Assembly (NCBI GenBank): GCA_019614645.1
Contig: JABWDB010000004.1
Location: 186,001-250,000 of the forward strand
Direction of reading: 5' to 3'
Length of the DNA: 64,000 nt
Origin: Stratiolaelaps scimitus
Lineage: Eukaryota > Arthropoda > Arachnida > Mesostigmata > Laelapidae
Shown: positions 27,123 through 40,345 of the stretch, piece by piece
How positions within the stretch are numbered: the stretch's first letter is position 1
How the letters are laid out: the number at the start of each line of letters is the position of its first letter
Position numbers and translations under genes: made by a program
The notes under the pieces: model-generated
Seen by the model: the letters and a program-made list of their open reading frames with translations, nothing else
What the model was told of the DNA's origin: nothing
Database searches by the model: none

Positions 27123-28494
27123 TCAAATGTCGGCTCTGAGTCACCCTCGGGAAAATTGAAACTTTTTTAAGTAGTCGACGATCGGCAATCTATTTCCTTT
27201 GTTCCTTCTGTCTCGCTGCGTATTTTCAAAATTTCAATATGTGACGCTGTAAATGACACGTCAAATCAAACGGCATCGCCGTACACCAGCCACATTCTGA
27301 CCAGCTTCAATACGCCTCGACTGCTCTACTTGACGGCTGCAGTTGACCGAACTGCGGCTATTACGGCTCCACGCAACGGCGACAAAGTGAACAGAGGACG
27401 TCAGGCTCCCACGCAATCGACAATCATAGACCCAGTTATCGACCCTCCCGCCCTCTGATTACAACGTCCGATCCTACAGCTGGTTAGACATTCGCAATAG
27501 TAATGGATGAAGCAGCGCTTTTTTTATACATAGGTAAAAAGTAGTGACCCAATACCAGTGAAAATACATAGTTAATTTCCATCGCCACTTCCCTAAGTGT
27601 ACCTTGTTGAAATTCGTTCTTTACATAGGCCCGTAGTACGCAACCCGTAGTACGCTTTGATTGGGACATTTCTCGAGCTCGTCCACAAACGGATTAACTG
27701 TTATTTCCTGTTTGTACGGCTATTTATACATGAATGGCAACAATGAAACGGCGTCAGGTGTGGTACTTCGAATCCACCCTTGGAGAATCATGTAGCTTGG
27801 ACGAATTAACCAGATCTGTTTGTTTGACATTAATTAACCGTGCAGGATATATTGTGGTTGTACAAGTGAACTGGCGCCATTATAGTATTTCGGAAATATT
27901 TCTAATCCACAAAATCAGTGTTTTTTTTAGCTTTATAGCGGCCGAGCGTCTCGCATAGCAACGATGACAGAAACTCTATACCAAAGTCCTGGCTGATGTT
28001 TGAGATTCAATAGTAGATCTATTCTCAACCTCAAGCACAGCTATGCCCTCGTACTTAATCTAGAGTCGTCACGAAAGAGCCTTTGCTCTTCAAAGGAATA
28101 AGCTTTTCATTTGATTGCCGTCACTTGGCTGTTTGTTGAACATGGTGATTACGACGGGTACAAAGCGTACGCGATAGTACACTATGAAGTGTGATCTCCA
28201 CTTTTTCTTTGTCTATATAGTGTGTGTCTCGTTGATGGTCTGGTAGTGAGCGTGTGGGATCTAACTAGAGAGGAGGAACATATCGCTTTGGTTCAAATCC
28301 TGCTGACCCACGCGGGGAATTTTAGGATCGCTATATCATCTTCGTTGATCTCTGTATTCTCGGGTCGAAGAAGAAAGCGAAGGCGGCCCAGACATGTAAT
28401 CGTCGTAGCGGTACCGAAAGATTCCACGGGGAAGCCTGTCACATAGGAGGAAGGGCCTAGCTGAAAGTCAACTCGACGGATGGTTTTCTTCCAG
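27123..28494. other. Intron-side sequence next to the channel exon; no gene recognised
   Basis: Contains a tRNA-like A/B box arrangement around 28233-28300 (GGTCTGGTAGTG, then GGTTCAAATCC) without a recognisable cloverleaf. It may be a third, unmatched SINE type. No Cys-loop receptor exon was found. Confidence 0.35.
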
Positions 28495-28585
28495 TATTGT
28501 GGTCACCTGCCCGTATATGACACCAAATTGCGTCCCTGCATGGAGTCTGCCCGTAAAGTACTGTTTTTCTACCGTGACAGACTAG
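28495..28585 (+). other. Exon-like segment antisense to the channel intron (unidentified)
   Basis: A 91-nt open segment on the plus strand is preceded by a pyrimidine-rich acceptor (TTTTCTTCCAG) and followed by a strong donor (CTAG|GTAAGTA). Read from its first base, it encodes YCGHLPVYDTKLRPC followed by MESARKVLFFYRDRL, which has an ordinary protein-like composition. I do not recognise the sequence. It begins 90 nt from the channel exon on the opposite strand. It could be a small exon of an overlapping gene, a decayed transposon piece, or chance. Confidence 0.22.
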
Positions 28586-28665
28586 GTAAGTACCCTGTTT
28601 GTTAGTACGTACCTAACTTAGCACGTACTTAATTCACAACAACAGGAACAACGAATACACAGAAA

Positions 28666-28677
28666 TGCACTCACCTT
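28666..28677 (-). other. Splice donor of the channel exon
   Basis: On the minus strand the exon ends GAAG and the intron begins GTGAGTGCA, a strong match to the metazoan donor consensus. The intron GT is at 28674..28673. It falls after the first base of a Gly codon (phase 1), exactly where the family-like RIRP-x-G motif is running. If the donor is ignored, the reading frame continues about 13 codons of unrelated sequence to a stop. This supports splicing here. Confidence 0.75.
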
Positions 28678-30319
28678 CCGGGCGGATTCGGTGATCGTAT
28701 CTGCTGCTGTTGACAAGGTAGTCGAGAATCTGCTTATCAGTGTAGTTCATGAACTGATGTGTGGCAACCTTCGTGTTGCTCTGTCCCTCGGCGTCCGGTG
28801 GACGGGCGTCGGCAAGACTCAATATTGTGCCGAGGGTCATGACGCCGGCAAGGCTCAGCAATAGCCGATTCGTTGATGCGGAGAAGGTGAGCGAGGTGTA
28901 GCCATCGCCACGAAATCGTTCCCTCTCCTTGTCATCTGCCGTTCGCCTATTTCGATACGAACAGCAACCTTTTATAAGCTTGCGGGTGCAGCTGCTGTTG
29001 TTGAGGCAGCTGCTGCTGCTGTTATTCCTGCTGCTGCTGCTGCTGTTGTTGTTGTTGTTGTTGTTGATGTTATTGTTGCTGCTGCTGCTGTTGTTGTTTT
29101 TGTTGTTATTGTAGGTGGCACTCTTGTCGAGGTAAATATTCACATCCTCATCACCGTTATTATGATTCTTACGAATTTCGTTGTAATTGTTATCATTCTG
29201 CTTGGCATTATGTGTTGTCCTTGTTGTTGTTGCTGCTGCTGTTGTTGTTGTTATTCTCGCCGCACGATGCTCGCACACTTCAGCTGCGTAGGCTGGATGG
29301 GCTTCAATAGAAGTTGTTTTTTTCGGCATACTCCACTGTTGATGTTCATCACCATGGCAATTCGTTTTATAATCTCTGTCATCATTTTGACGATGATCCC
29401 TATTTACTGTAGAAGCAGTTGTATCTCCGATATAGTATCTGTTGAACAAATTGTGCCGTGTGGCTGCAGTTGTGACGGTGGCTGCTGTGGTGTCGGTGTT
29501 ATCATCATCAAAACAGCCGCAGCTGTAGTCCGCAATGAGTCGATCGTATTCATTATCCACGCGACTTTTGAACCCCTGTGATCTTCGTTGTTGTTGAGGC
29601 TCTTGTCGTAGTATCTTGTCGTTGTGAAAGTCATCTTGGAAAACTGGAAGTTTATTGTTAGGATTGCTTCTTCTTGATGTTGTCGTTGTTGAAGTTGTTG
29701 TTGTAGTTGTTGGTGTTGTCATTGTTGCTTTTGTTGTTGTTGTTGCTGCTGCTGCTGCTGATGGTGTTATTGTTTCTGACGGTGTTGATGTAATTGTCGC
29801 CGTTGTGGGCAGTATGATTTTGTTACAATGATCATTGTTGTTTGCATCTAGGTAATTATTGAATTTGTTACTGCTGCTGCTGCTGCAGCAGCATTTGTTG
29901 TAGACGTTGCTTCTGTTGTTCGTAGTGAGTGTTGACGTGCCGCATCGGTTGTGATTTGACCTATCCTGATGGTAATCGTGGCGACCGCCGCATTGACCGT
30001 ATCCATCATCGCATCTTGCTGTTGCTGCAAGCACATCTGGCTCGTCGGTAATCTCGGCATTGGTAACTGGTCGGCAACGACGACAACAGCCGACTGCGAG
30101 AGGTGCGCCCCGAGACCAAGTGGCCACCACCGGAGGCGGCGGGGACAACGCCTGGGACAAAAGGCCCCAACGAAGGCTCCACCGCTCGGCGGACGGTGGC
30201 GTCGCCACTGATCCGGGCATCGGCAATCGGCCGAAAAGGCTTCGCCGATCCAGTTCTGTTGTGACGCCAGCTCCCGACATTGTGTGCCCTTGGTGAGAAT
30301 ATACGTCATGGCTAGCCAT
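28675..30319 (-). CDS. 5' exon of a Cys-loop ligand-gated chloride channel subunit (GluCl-like), partial
   Basis: This minus-strand exon has 548 complete codons plus one base. An in-frame TAA at 30382..30380 precedes the first ATG (30319..30317), which has G at -3 and G at +4. Residues 1 to about 100 are ordinary in composition. Residues from about 110 to 470 are low-complexity, with runs of Asn, Ser, Thr and Ala. Residues 482-505 (STNRLLLSLAGV, then MTLGTILSLADA) look like a signal peptide cleaved after ADA. The mature part carries possible N-glycosylation sites NYT and NSS, and then KQILDYL and YDHRIRP at about 529-547. That spacing (hydrophobic-L-D, then YD.RIRP.G) matches the start of the extracellular domain of invertebrate glutamate-gated chloride channels, as I recall them. 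GABA, histamine or pH-gated relatives remain possible. The exon ends at AAG|GTGAGT, splitting a Gly codon. If correct, the product is a plasma-membrane pentameric anion-channel subunit. No later exons (Cys-loop, M1-M4) were found. The leader is odd, so the true start may lie further downstream or in another exon. Confidence 0.68.
28804..28876 (-). other. Signal peptide segment of the channel exon
   Basis: Hydrophobic stretch LLLSLAGVMTLGTILSLADA preceded by Asn-Arg and followed by RPPDAEG, giving a small-x-small cleavage context (ADA|RPP). It lies just before the extracellular-domain start, where a Cys-loop subunit's signal peptide should be. It is anomalous only because about 480 residues precede it in the same open frame. 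Confidence 0.55.
28969..28976 (-). promoter_or_regulatory. TATA-box-like motif inside the channel exon
   Basis: The minus strand reads TATAAAAG here, about 95 nt upstream of the signal-peptide codons. As a core promoter it would start transcription inside the exon and bypass the low-complexity leader. In the reading frame the same bases encode Leu-Ile-Lys-Gly. The first ATGs downstream (in GGCAGATGAC and GGCGATGGC) are out of frame. The first in-frame Met is inside the hydrophobic segment. A chance match is quite possible. Confidence 0.2.
28989..29112 (-). repeat. Trinucleotide repeat tract coding for poly-Asn/Ser
   Basis: The plus strand shows interrupted CTG/TTG triplets. On the minus strand and in the channel frame these are AAC/AAT and AGC codons, giving runs of Asn and Ser. 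Mixed codons (AAC, AAT, AGC) show that it is interrupted rather than a pure expansion. It keeps the frame open and is likely length-polymorphic. Confidence 0.85.
29217..29252 (-). repeat. TTG/CTG triplet tract in the channel exon
   Basis: About a dozen TTG/CTG triplets on the plus strand. In the channel frame they give Thr- and Ala-rich sequence (TTTTAAATTT) rather than Asn/Ser. The register of the repeat relative to the frame therefore differs from the tract at 28989..29112. Confidence 0.8.
29681..29763 (-). repeat. TTG/CTG triplet tract in the channel exon
   Basis: Degenerate GTTGTTGTAGTTGTTGG-type triplets followed by pure CTG. In the channel frame they encode poly-Thr and an AAAAA run (SAAAAATTTTK). 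Interspersed ATG and CCN codons indicate an old, interrupted repeat. Confidence 0.8.
29871..29893 (-). repeat. CTG triplet run in the channel exon
   Basis: Five CTG units running into CAGCAG on the plus strand. The channel frame reads CCCSSSSSN here. It is short, and the palindromic CTGCAG junction could fold. Confidence 0.75.
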
Positions 30320-31038
30320 AGCTAGCAAACCTCGTTCGGTCCCTGCCTTGGCCTCTGCCGTGGACGCAGTGTACAATCTTTATATTATTATTATAGAGAT
30401 ATGAGTGTGACTATGGCATAAGTAGTACCTGCTGTACGCTTGCCGCTCGCTACTCGACCAGTCCCGTATTCGTGACGAGGATGAGAGGTGGATTTCAGGA
30501 CACGACGCTGACTTGAAGATTTCGATCGCAGTCCGTCCGAATGAATGACATTGAATTGTTGTAGCTTTCACACCAGGACAATCGGAATAACGAACGATGT
30601 GAATTAACTAACGGATGACAACAACAATTCGAACAGCACTGCGATCGAACGGGAGCCTCCTCTGTTCAGGCGGCTCCTCTCTCTCTCCCTCTCTCTATCT
30701 CTCTATATCTCTTCGCCCTTGATTTTTCGAATGAATCGCGCCACAACGCTCGTATCGTCGTACGCTTTTTCCCGCAAAACCGAACCGTAGGGGCAGGCCT
30801 CTACTTCTCTTGCCTGGTTCTTCCTGTTTGTGGCCTGCTTGACTAGGCGTTTCGTAAGCGCTTTCCTTAATCGGTATCTGTAGTAATTGTAATTGCCTTG
30901 CTGCGTTGATTGCAGTCTTTCTCAGTATTTTTTGTGGTTTTTTCTTGGTGTGCAAACCTTATTCGGGCTGTAAACCCGCCTTGGTTTGTGGCGTGGCCGG
31001 CGTCTTAGCTTACCATCAGCGACAGCCTGTTGATGCAG

Positions 31039-31087
31039 TATACATATATATATATAGATATAGATATATGTATATATATATATATAA
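31039..31087. repeat. (TA)n microsatellite with GATA units
   Basis: TA repeats interrupted by GATATAGATA and TATG units, about 49 bp. Confidence 0.9.
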
Positions 31088-31523
31088 TGTTCCAAAGCGG
31101 TTTTGTTTGTCTTTTTCTTTGTTCGCTCGTCACCTTTCCCTGTTTACTGGGTCGCTGCTCTCAGCCTCTCGGTGCATTCTACTCTGAGTTCGTCCGCCTC
31201 CTCTGCTTGGTGTTTGCCTTTGATTGTTGCTATTGTCGTTGCTGTTGTTATTGCTGCTGCAGCTGGTGTTGCTCCTGTTGACACTGTTGTCAGTTGCTGC
31301 TAATCATAGCTATCTCTTGACGGGCGTTTCGATGCTACGTCGTCATCCGTTACATTTGCCGATGATCTGCCTGTCGTTGATCGCGCGGGTCGTTCATCGC
31401 GCGTACGCCTCCGGCAGCTCATCCGCTGTTCATCGCTGTGGAGAAGTCCTCTCGTCTCGTATCTCTTGGCAATGTCCAAATGATTGTGTACACTGAACGT
31501 TTGCTCGTTGTATGTGCGGAACG

Positions 31524-31569
31524 TGTATATATATATACACAAGAGTATATATATATATATATATATTTA
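31524..31569. repeat. (TA)n microsatellite, two blocks
   Basis: Two TA blocks separated by CACAAGAG. Confidence 0.9.
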
Positions 31570-32219
31570 TAGAGCTTTGTTGCTAAATGTTGTTACTGTT
31601 ACTGCCAATCTCGTAATCTTCGAATATGTCAATGATTGTATGTGTTAACAATGGCATCCCCTATCTATCCGTGTGTGTTTGCGTGATGAGAGTGATAAGT
31701 GTATCTCTGCGGCCGTTTCCGTGAACCTGCTCTGACTTGATTGTATTCATCGCTTAGCGCAAAACTGGTCCCCTCGGTTGGGTGCACACTTCTCTATCCA
31801 ATGATCATACAGTTTCCTTCTGGTCCATTGACACTCTCTCTGCAAACTAGTCGTCCACCTGCTTCTCTCTGTGGCTGCCGCCGAGACGCCTTCGCCGGAT
31901 CCGGCGACGATCGGCACGGATCGTCCCCGTTCCCCGGACAGAAACCGCCCGAGTGGAACGAGAGATCCGGAGGCGGCTGTATTTCTCGTACGGCCTCCTC
32001 GCTCTATGGCCCGATGCAGGAGCGCGTCTCCTCCATTCGGCCCCTGTTGCTTACTCGAGTTCAACTACGAAGAATTTTCTGACTACGTCACAACGCGATT
32101 TTTTCACTTTGAGGTTAGATCAGGAGACTCACCGACCAACCGACTGTGGATGTGTCCGTTTGTGGGTTTGTGAGGGTGTCTCCTCTGTTCATTTGTTTCG
32201 ACTTCGTTCGTTAGATTTC

Positions 32220-32720
32220 GCTGCGGTTACTGCTGCTGCTGCTGCTGCTTCTGCTGTCTCAATTTTTTACTCCTGATGCCTGCAATGTACACATAGTTGT
32301 AGGCAGGCACGTATATGTTTCTAGTAAATATACATGTATGTGTATATACTTGCTGCTGCAGTTCTATCCGTTGTTTCTGCTGCGATATTTCTGTTACTAT
32401 CGTCGCTGCGCTTCGTCCTCTCTCTCTCTCTCTCTCGCTTGTTGCTGTTGTTGCTGCTGCTTGCAGTTGTTGCTGTTGTTGTTGTCGTCGTCGTCGGTGA
32501 AGCTATCCAGCTAGAACATTATGTTGATTTCACTGCACCTGGTGAACGTCCACAAGCACTACTATAAGTCTATCCGCCTTTGGCGTCCTCAGCATTGTTG
32601 TTGTGGTTGTCGTCGTTGTCGTTGTTGCTGCTGTTGCTTCTTCTGCTGCTACCGCTACTTCTGTTGCTGCTGCTAATACCTGCATCGTTCATGCAATTAT
32701 TACTACGTTGATTATTATTA
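32220..32720. repeat. CTG/TTG-rich low-complexity region
   Basis: Dense CTG, TTG and CGT triplets on the plus strand, with a (CT)n block at 32416..32437. Read on the minus strand from about 32720 to 32570 it would give Asn/Ser-rich sequence (GGNNSYNNNNN and RSNSSNNDNDD) like that in the channel exon. It lacks a convincing splice donor. Confidence 0.7.
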
Positions 32721-35200
32721 TTATTATAAGAATTGTTACCGCCGATACCAGCAGCTACGGCAGCACCAGCATGAGCCCGCGAGAGCCCGAGCGAGCAGGT
32801 GTATGCAGGCTGCTGAAGGCTCAAGCGTCGGGTGCAAAAAGACATCCAGGCTCAGGCCCTATTCGTTACAACAACGCTACATGGCTCCGTTGGACGACGA
32901 TATACGATCGTTACATTTCACAGGCGTTCGCTCGTAGCAGCGTCCCCCTACCACCCGCTCAGATGAGTCGGAGCGGTGCCAGCAGCAGCAGCAGCACCTC
33001 AGACCACTGCGTCCCTCTACGGCGACAACGTTCAGGTAAGCACGCCACTCGGACCGCCACACGGCGGGGCAGCTCTCGCTCGCGATTGGCAGGTGGTGGC
33101 GGTGATGGTGGTGGTGGCGGCGGCGGCGGCAGTCGCTGCCGCGGCCGTGTACCAGCGGCGGGACAGGTCGGGAACAGCGCAATTGTGGAAGGAAGGGCAG
33201 GTTGCGGTTGACTCCCCTTTTCTTTATAGGTTCCGCACTAGGCAAAGGTGACGGCTCTGCACCGGACGCAGGCCACGTCGAAGACGTCGCACGGAAGCAC
33301 AAGGCCGAGACGCGCAGTCGATGATAGCGCTCTGTCCCGAGTCTAGCCACTCAGCGGGGGCGCACATCACGACTACTCGTACGGGCGGCAATTACGCGAC
33401 GATGACGGGGATGGCGGCCGATTGAGGAACTAGTAGCAGCCGCAGTAGCACTTATCGGGCGGCGGTTGCAGTGTTTGCAGCGACCGCTGAAAAGTGCCGT
33501 TTTTGCGAACCGCCTGCGTTCGTCGGCTGATGGCGCAGCCAACGGGAGCAGCAGGGAGCACTAGCGCTGCCACGGGGCGCGGTGAGACGGGCAAAACCGA
33601 GGCAGGATAGGTTCGGGTAGAGTACGCCTGCCTGATGGAACGGTACACGAACGGTGTAAACGAGTTCAGATGCACGGCCCCGCACTAAGCCTGCGTTCGG
33701 CCCTGCCCTGCGCAAAGCCGCCCACTATGACAGCAGTAGCTGCAGCACCAGGTCGGATCTCACTAAGCGGCAGCGTTCAATGGCACTCTGCCTCTATATC
33801 TCTCGGCTTCTTTGGCAGGTCGAGCCAACAGCCGGACATAGCCAGCCCCCGAATGTCTGCCGCCGTCTGCTTGACACTTCCGAGCTGTCTCGCAAACTCG
33901 TCCGTCGTCGCCGCCGCCGCCGCCGACTTCTTCTTCGTGGTCTCCGTGGCCGGGTCGTATCTCACTCCCGGACAACGTTCGTCTCTCGGTGTAGCATTCG
34001 TTGTAGCGGGGCTTCGCTTTACAACAACAGCAGCAGCAACAGCGATACCACTTGTAGTAGTTGTTGTTGTTGTTTTAGTAGCAGTCGTAACGGCGTAAGC
34101 AGCACCGCCGTTGTCGTTGCCGTCACCGTCGCTGGTTGTGGCTGGTCGTATGAATGTCTACCCGCTTGAACGCGAGCGACTACGACTCCTTTGTCTGTGT
34201 CGATATGTGCAAGTTCCTTAGCATGTGCCTGTGCGACTTCATAGCATTAGTCAATATTCGATTCGATGGATGGCCTCTGCTGCTGCCGACCACGGACGAC
34301 TCGTAGCTGCCTGCTGTTGGCTTGCGTTGCCTGCGGTTTGAGCCTACGAGGTGCTGCTGCTGCTACTACGGTCTGCCTGGCGACATCGACAGGGATGGTC
34401 CTGTAACCTGCGAGTCGAACCGTCGGTCGGCCCAACCAACGGCGGGCCAGCCTGCGATCGAAACGATGCCAGAGCATCGTCCGTCTGCGCATGCGCGTCG
34501 GGCCCCCGGAGCGAGGGCCCGCTGAGGAGGTCGACTGCGAGAGGCTGGAAAGGGAAGAGCTTTAGGGGAAGGGAGCCCAAACACTCACTCTTTCTCTATT
34601 TCCATACTCTACCTAGCGGCCCGCTGCCTTGCTAGCTAGTCAGATAGTTCGTTTGCTTGCGGTAGCGCTTGCGACGGAAAGACAGCAGAGGACGAAGAGA
34701 GACGGAGAGAGAGAGAGACCTGCTTCGGTTCAGTGTTGTCGGACGTTGAAGTTGCAAGTCCTGTCGCTGCGGCGGTGTGAGAGTACGGACGGCGACGCGG
34801 AACGACTTGGTGAGGGGTTTGGCCCCGACCACCCCCCCCACCCCCCGAGTGCTGGGGGAGCTGGTGGGCTAGCTATTGCCGCCAGTGCGGGTGACTGCAA
34901 ACGTACACGGGTCACCACGGCTAAGCGAACCTGACTAGAATGCTTCACCGACTGCATCGAGGATCGCCCGGATCTGACGAAGAGTTAGACAGGCGGCTGA
35001 GTCAGCTGAGACCTCCCTTTTCTCATCACATCTCGCTGTTGTCAGACTGCATCACCGCCAATCCCAGATTTTCCTTTATGCTGTCCAGCCAGCTTGGAAA
35101 ACAGGGCGACAGAACGAGATGGAAGAGAAAGAGAGATATAATTTCAGATCAGACCAGACGAGACACACAGGGAGGGCGCCAGCGGGCCGGCTACTGAAAA

Positions 35201-39424
<4,224 letters not shown>

Positions 39425-39460
39425 GCTTTCTCTAACTCTCCTTGTGCTCAACGCTTTTTA

Positions 39461-39743
39461 TTAAAAGTAGTCTCCTTCGGCTTCTACATATTTCGCCCAT
39501 CGATTGGGTCGGTCTAGAATAATTCCCTTCTCGTAAAAAAATTCTGGCTGGGCCGTAAAAACGTGTTAATAGCGTTTTCTACCTCCATCTCTGAAGTGAA
39601 AATTTTGCCAGTAATGATGTTTTGCAAATTCAAGAAAAGATGATAATCTGATGGCGCGATATCAGGAGAATATGGTGGGTGGGATAATACTTTCCAATTT
39701 AACTTATTTATAATATCCAAGGCAGTTCGCGCGATGTGTTATC
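39461..39743 (-). pseudogene. mariner transposase remnant (C-terminal part)
   Basis: The minus strand encodes the C-terminal catalytic part of a mariner-family DDE/D transposase. A degraded D-N motif lies near 39743..39738. It is followed by LNWKVLSHPPYSPDIAPSDYHLF (shown as HPPYSPDIAPSDYHLF), the hallmark of the third catalytic Asp in mariner. Then comes a frame ending FTRRELF. A one-base shift at a T-run (39535-39541) separates this from the usual C-terminus, seen in another frame as RPNRWAKYVEAEGDYF and stopping at 39463..39461. The N-terminal DNA-binding domain and first catalytic Asp are absent, and I saw no terminal inverted repeats. The copy is dead. Confidence 0.85.
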
Positions 39744-39850
39744 ATCTTTTCTTGAATTTGCAAAACAGCATTACTAGCAAAATTTTCACTTCAGAGGTGA
39801 GGGTAGAAAACGCTATTAACACGTTTTTACGGCCCAGCCAGAATTTTTTA
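39536..39850. repeat. Large imperfect inverted repeat made of mariner sequence
   Basis: Left arm 39536..39646, right arm 39739..39850, spacer 39647..39738. The spacer is the unduplicated part of the same transposase fragment. The arms are only slightly diverged, so the inversion is younger than the decay of the transposon or arose from two closely related copies. Confidence 0.85.
39739..39850 (+). mobile_element. Second, inverted copy of the mariner fragment
   Basis: These 112 bases are nearly identical to the reverse complement of 39536..39646, with about five differences by eye and a one-base length difference in the T-run. They carry the same 3' transposase segment in the opposite orientation. 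With the first copy this makes a large hairpin with a 92-nt spacer. The downstream junction runs straight into a SINE tail. Confidence 0.85.
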
Positions 39851-39854
39851 AAAA

Positions 39855-40002
39855 AAGGGTAAAGGTAAAGCTTTACTGGTTTATTAAAGGAACTGCAATT
39901 TGACCGCGCTTAAGTTCTCTTATATGTCACGATACGGGACTCGAACCTGCTGCCTCAGACTTTTCAAAGCCAGACCCTTAGGCGTTCAAGCCACCGCGCT
40001 GA
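39855..40002 (-). mobile_element. SINE family B, near full-length copy
   Basis: Read on the minus strand it starts CAGCGCGGTGGCTTGAACGCC, with A-box-like TGGCTTGAACG at 39993..39983. It continues through a tRNA-like stretch to a good B-box GGTTCGAGTCCC (39947..39936), then GTGACATATAAGAGAACTTAAGC, a short body and GCAGTTCCTTTAATAAACCAGTAAAGC. The tail body is shared with copies at 7.4, 45.8 and 49.0 kb. Its 3' end directly adjoins the inverted mariner arm. Confidence 0.75.
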
Positions 40003-40345
40003 CAGGAGGATATATCATTATTTTGTCCCTACTGTTCATCGTATCATTTCTTTTAATATACTCAACATTTTTGCATTGAGGAAGCTTGCCAGATTAGCTC
40101 GTGGCTATATCTGAACGATGTCATGCAATTCGATCAAGTTGGTGCCGATCTCTATTGTGCAAGTGAAAGACTTCAACGTACGATATATCGGAAATAACAC
40201 TCCCCTGTTAAAAAATAACACACTACCACTGGTTGCTTTTCAATCCGCTTCTATCGTAAGTAAATTAGATTATTCTAGACGATAAATAAGTTGGTATCGG
40301 TACACATCAACTTGCAACTAGAATCAGAGTTCTAAAAAACGTTCT

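Larger units (their letters stand above)
30320..35200. other. GC- and trinucleotide-rich region upstream of the channel exon; no gene recognised
   Basis: It contains CT/GA tracts (about 30677-30715 and 32416-32437), TA tracts (31039-31087, 31524-31569) and dense CTG/TTG/CGC triplets, especially 32220-32720 and 33900-34110. Many open frames cross it on both strands, but all are low-complexity (poly-Val, Ala, Ser, Arg) and none matches a known family. Being directly 5' of the channel exon, it is the natural place for 5' UTR exons and the promoter. I cannot pick a transcription start. Confidence 0.5.

Noticed and set aside
28929..29581. Plus-strand poly-Leu and poly-Cys frames opposite the channel exon
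   Set aside because: They are shadows of the CAG/CAA repeats that encode Asn/Ser/Thr on the minus strand.
32603..33211. 202-codon plus-strand open frame starting with a Val/Ala run
   Set aside because: The frame is opened by GTT/GCT triplet repeats. The rest is Arg/Gly/Ser-rich chance translation of GC-rich DNA.
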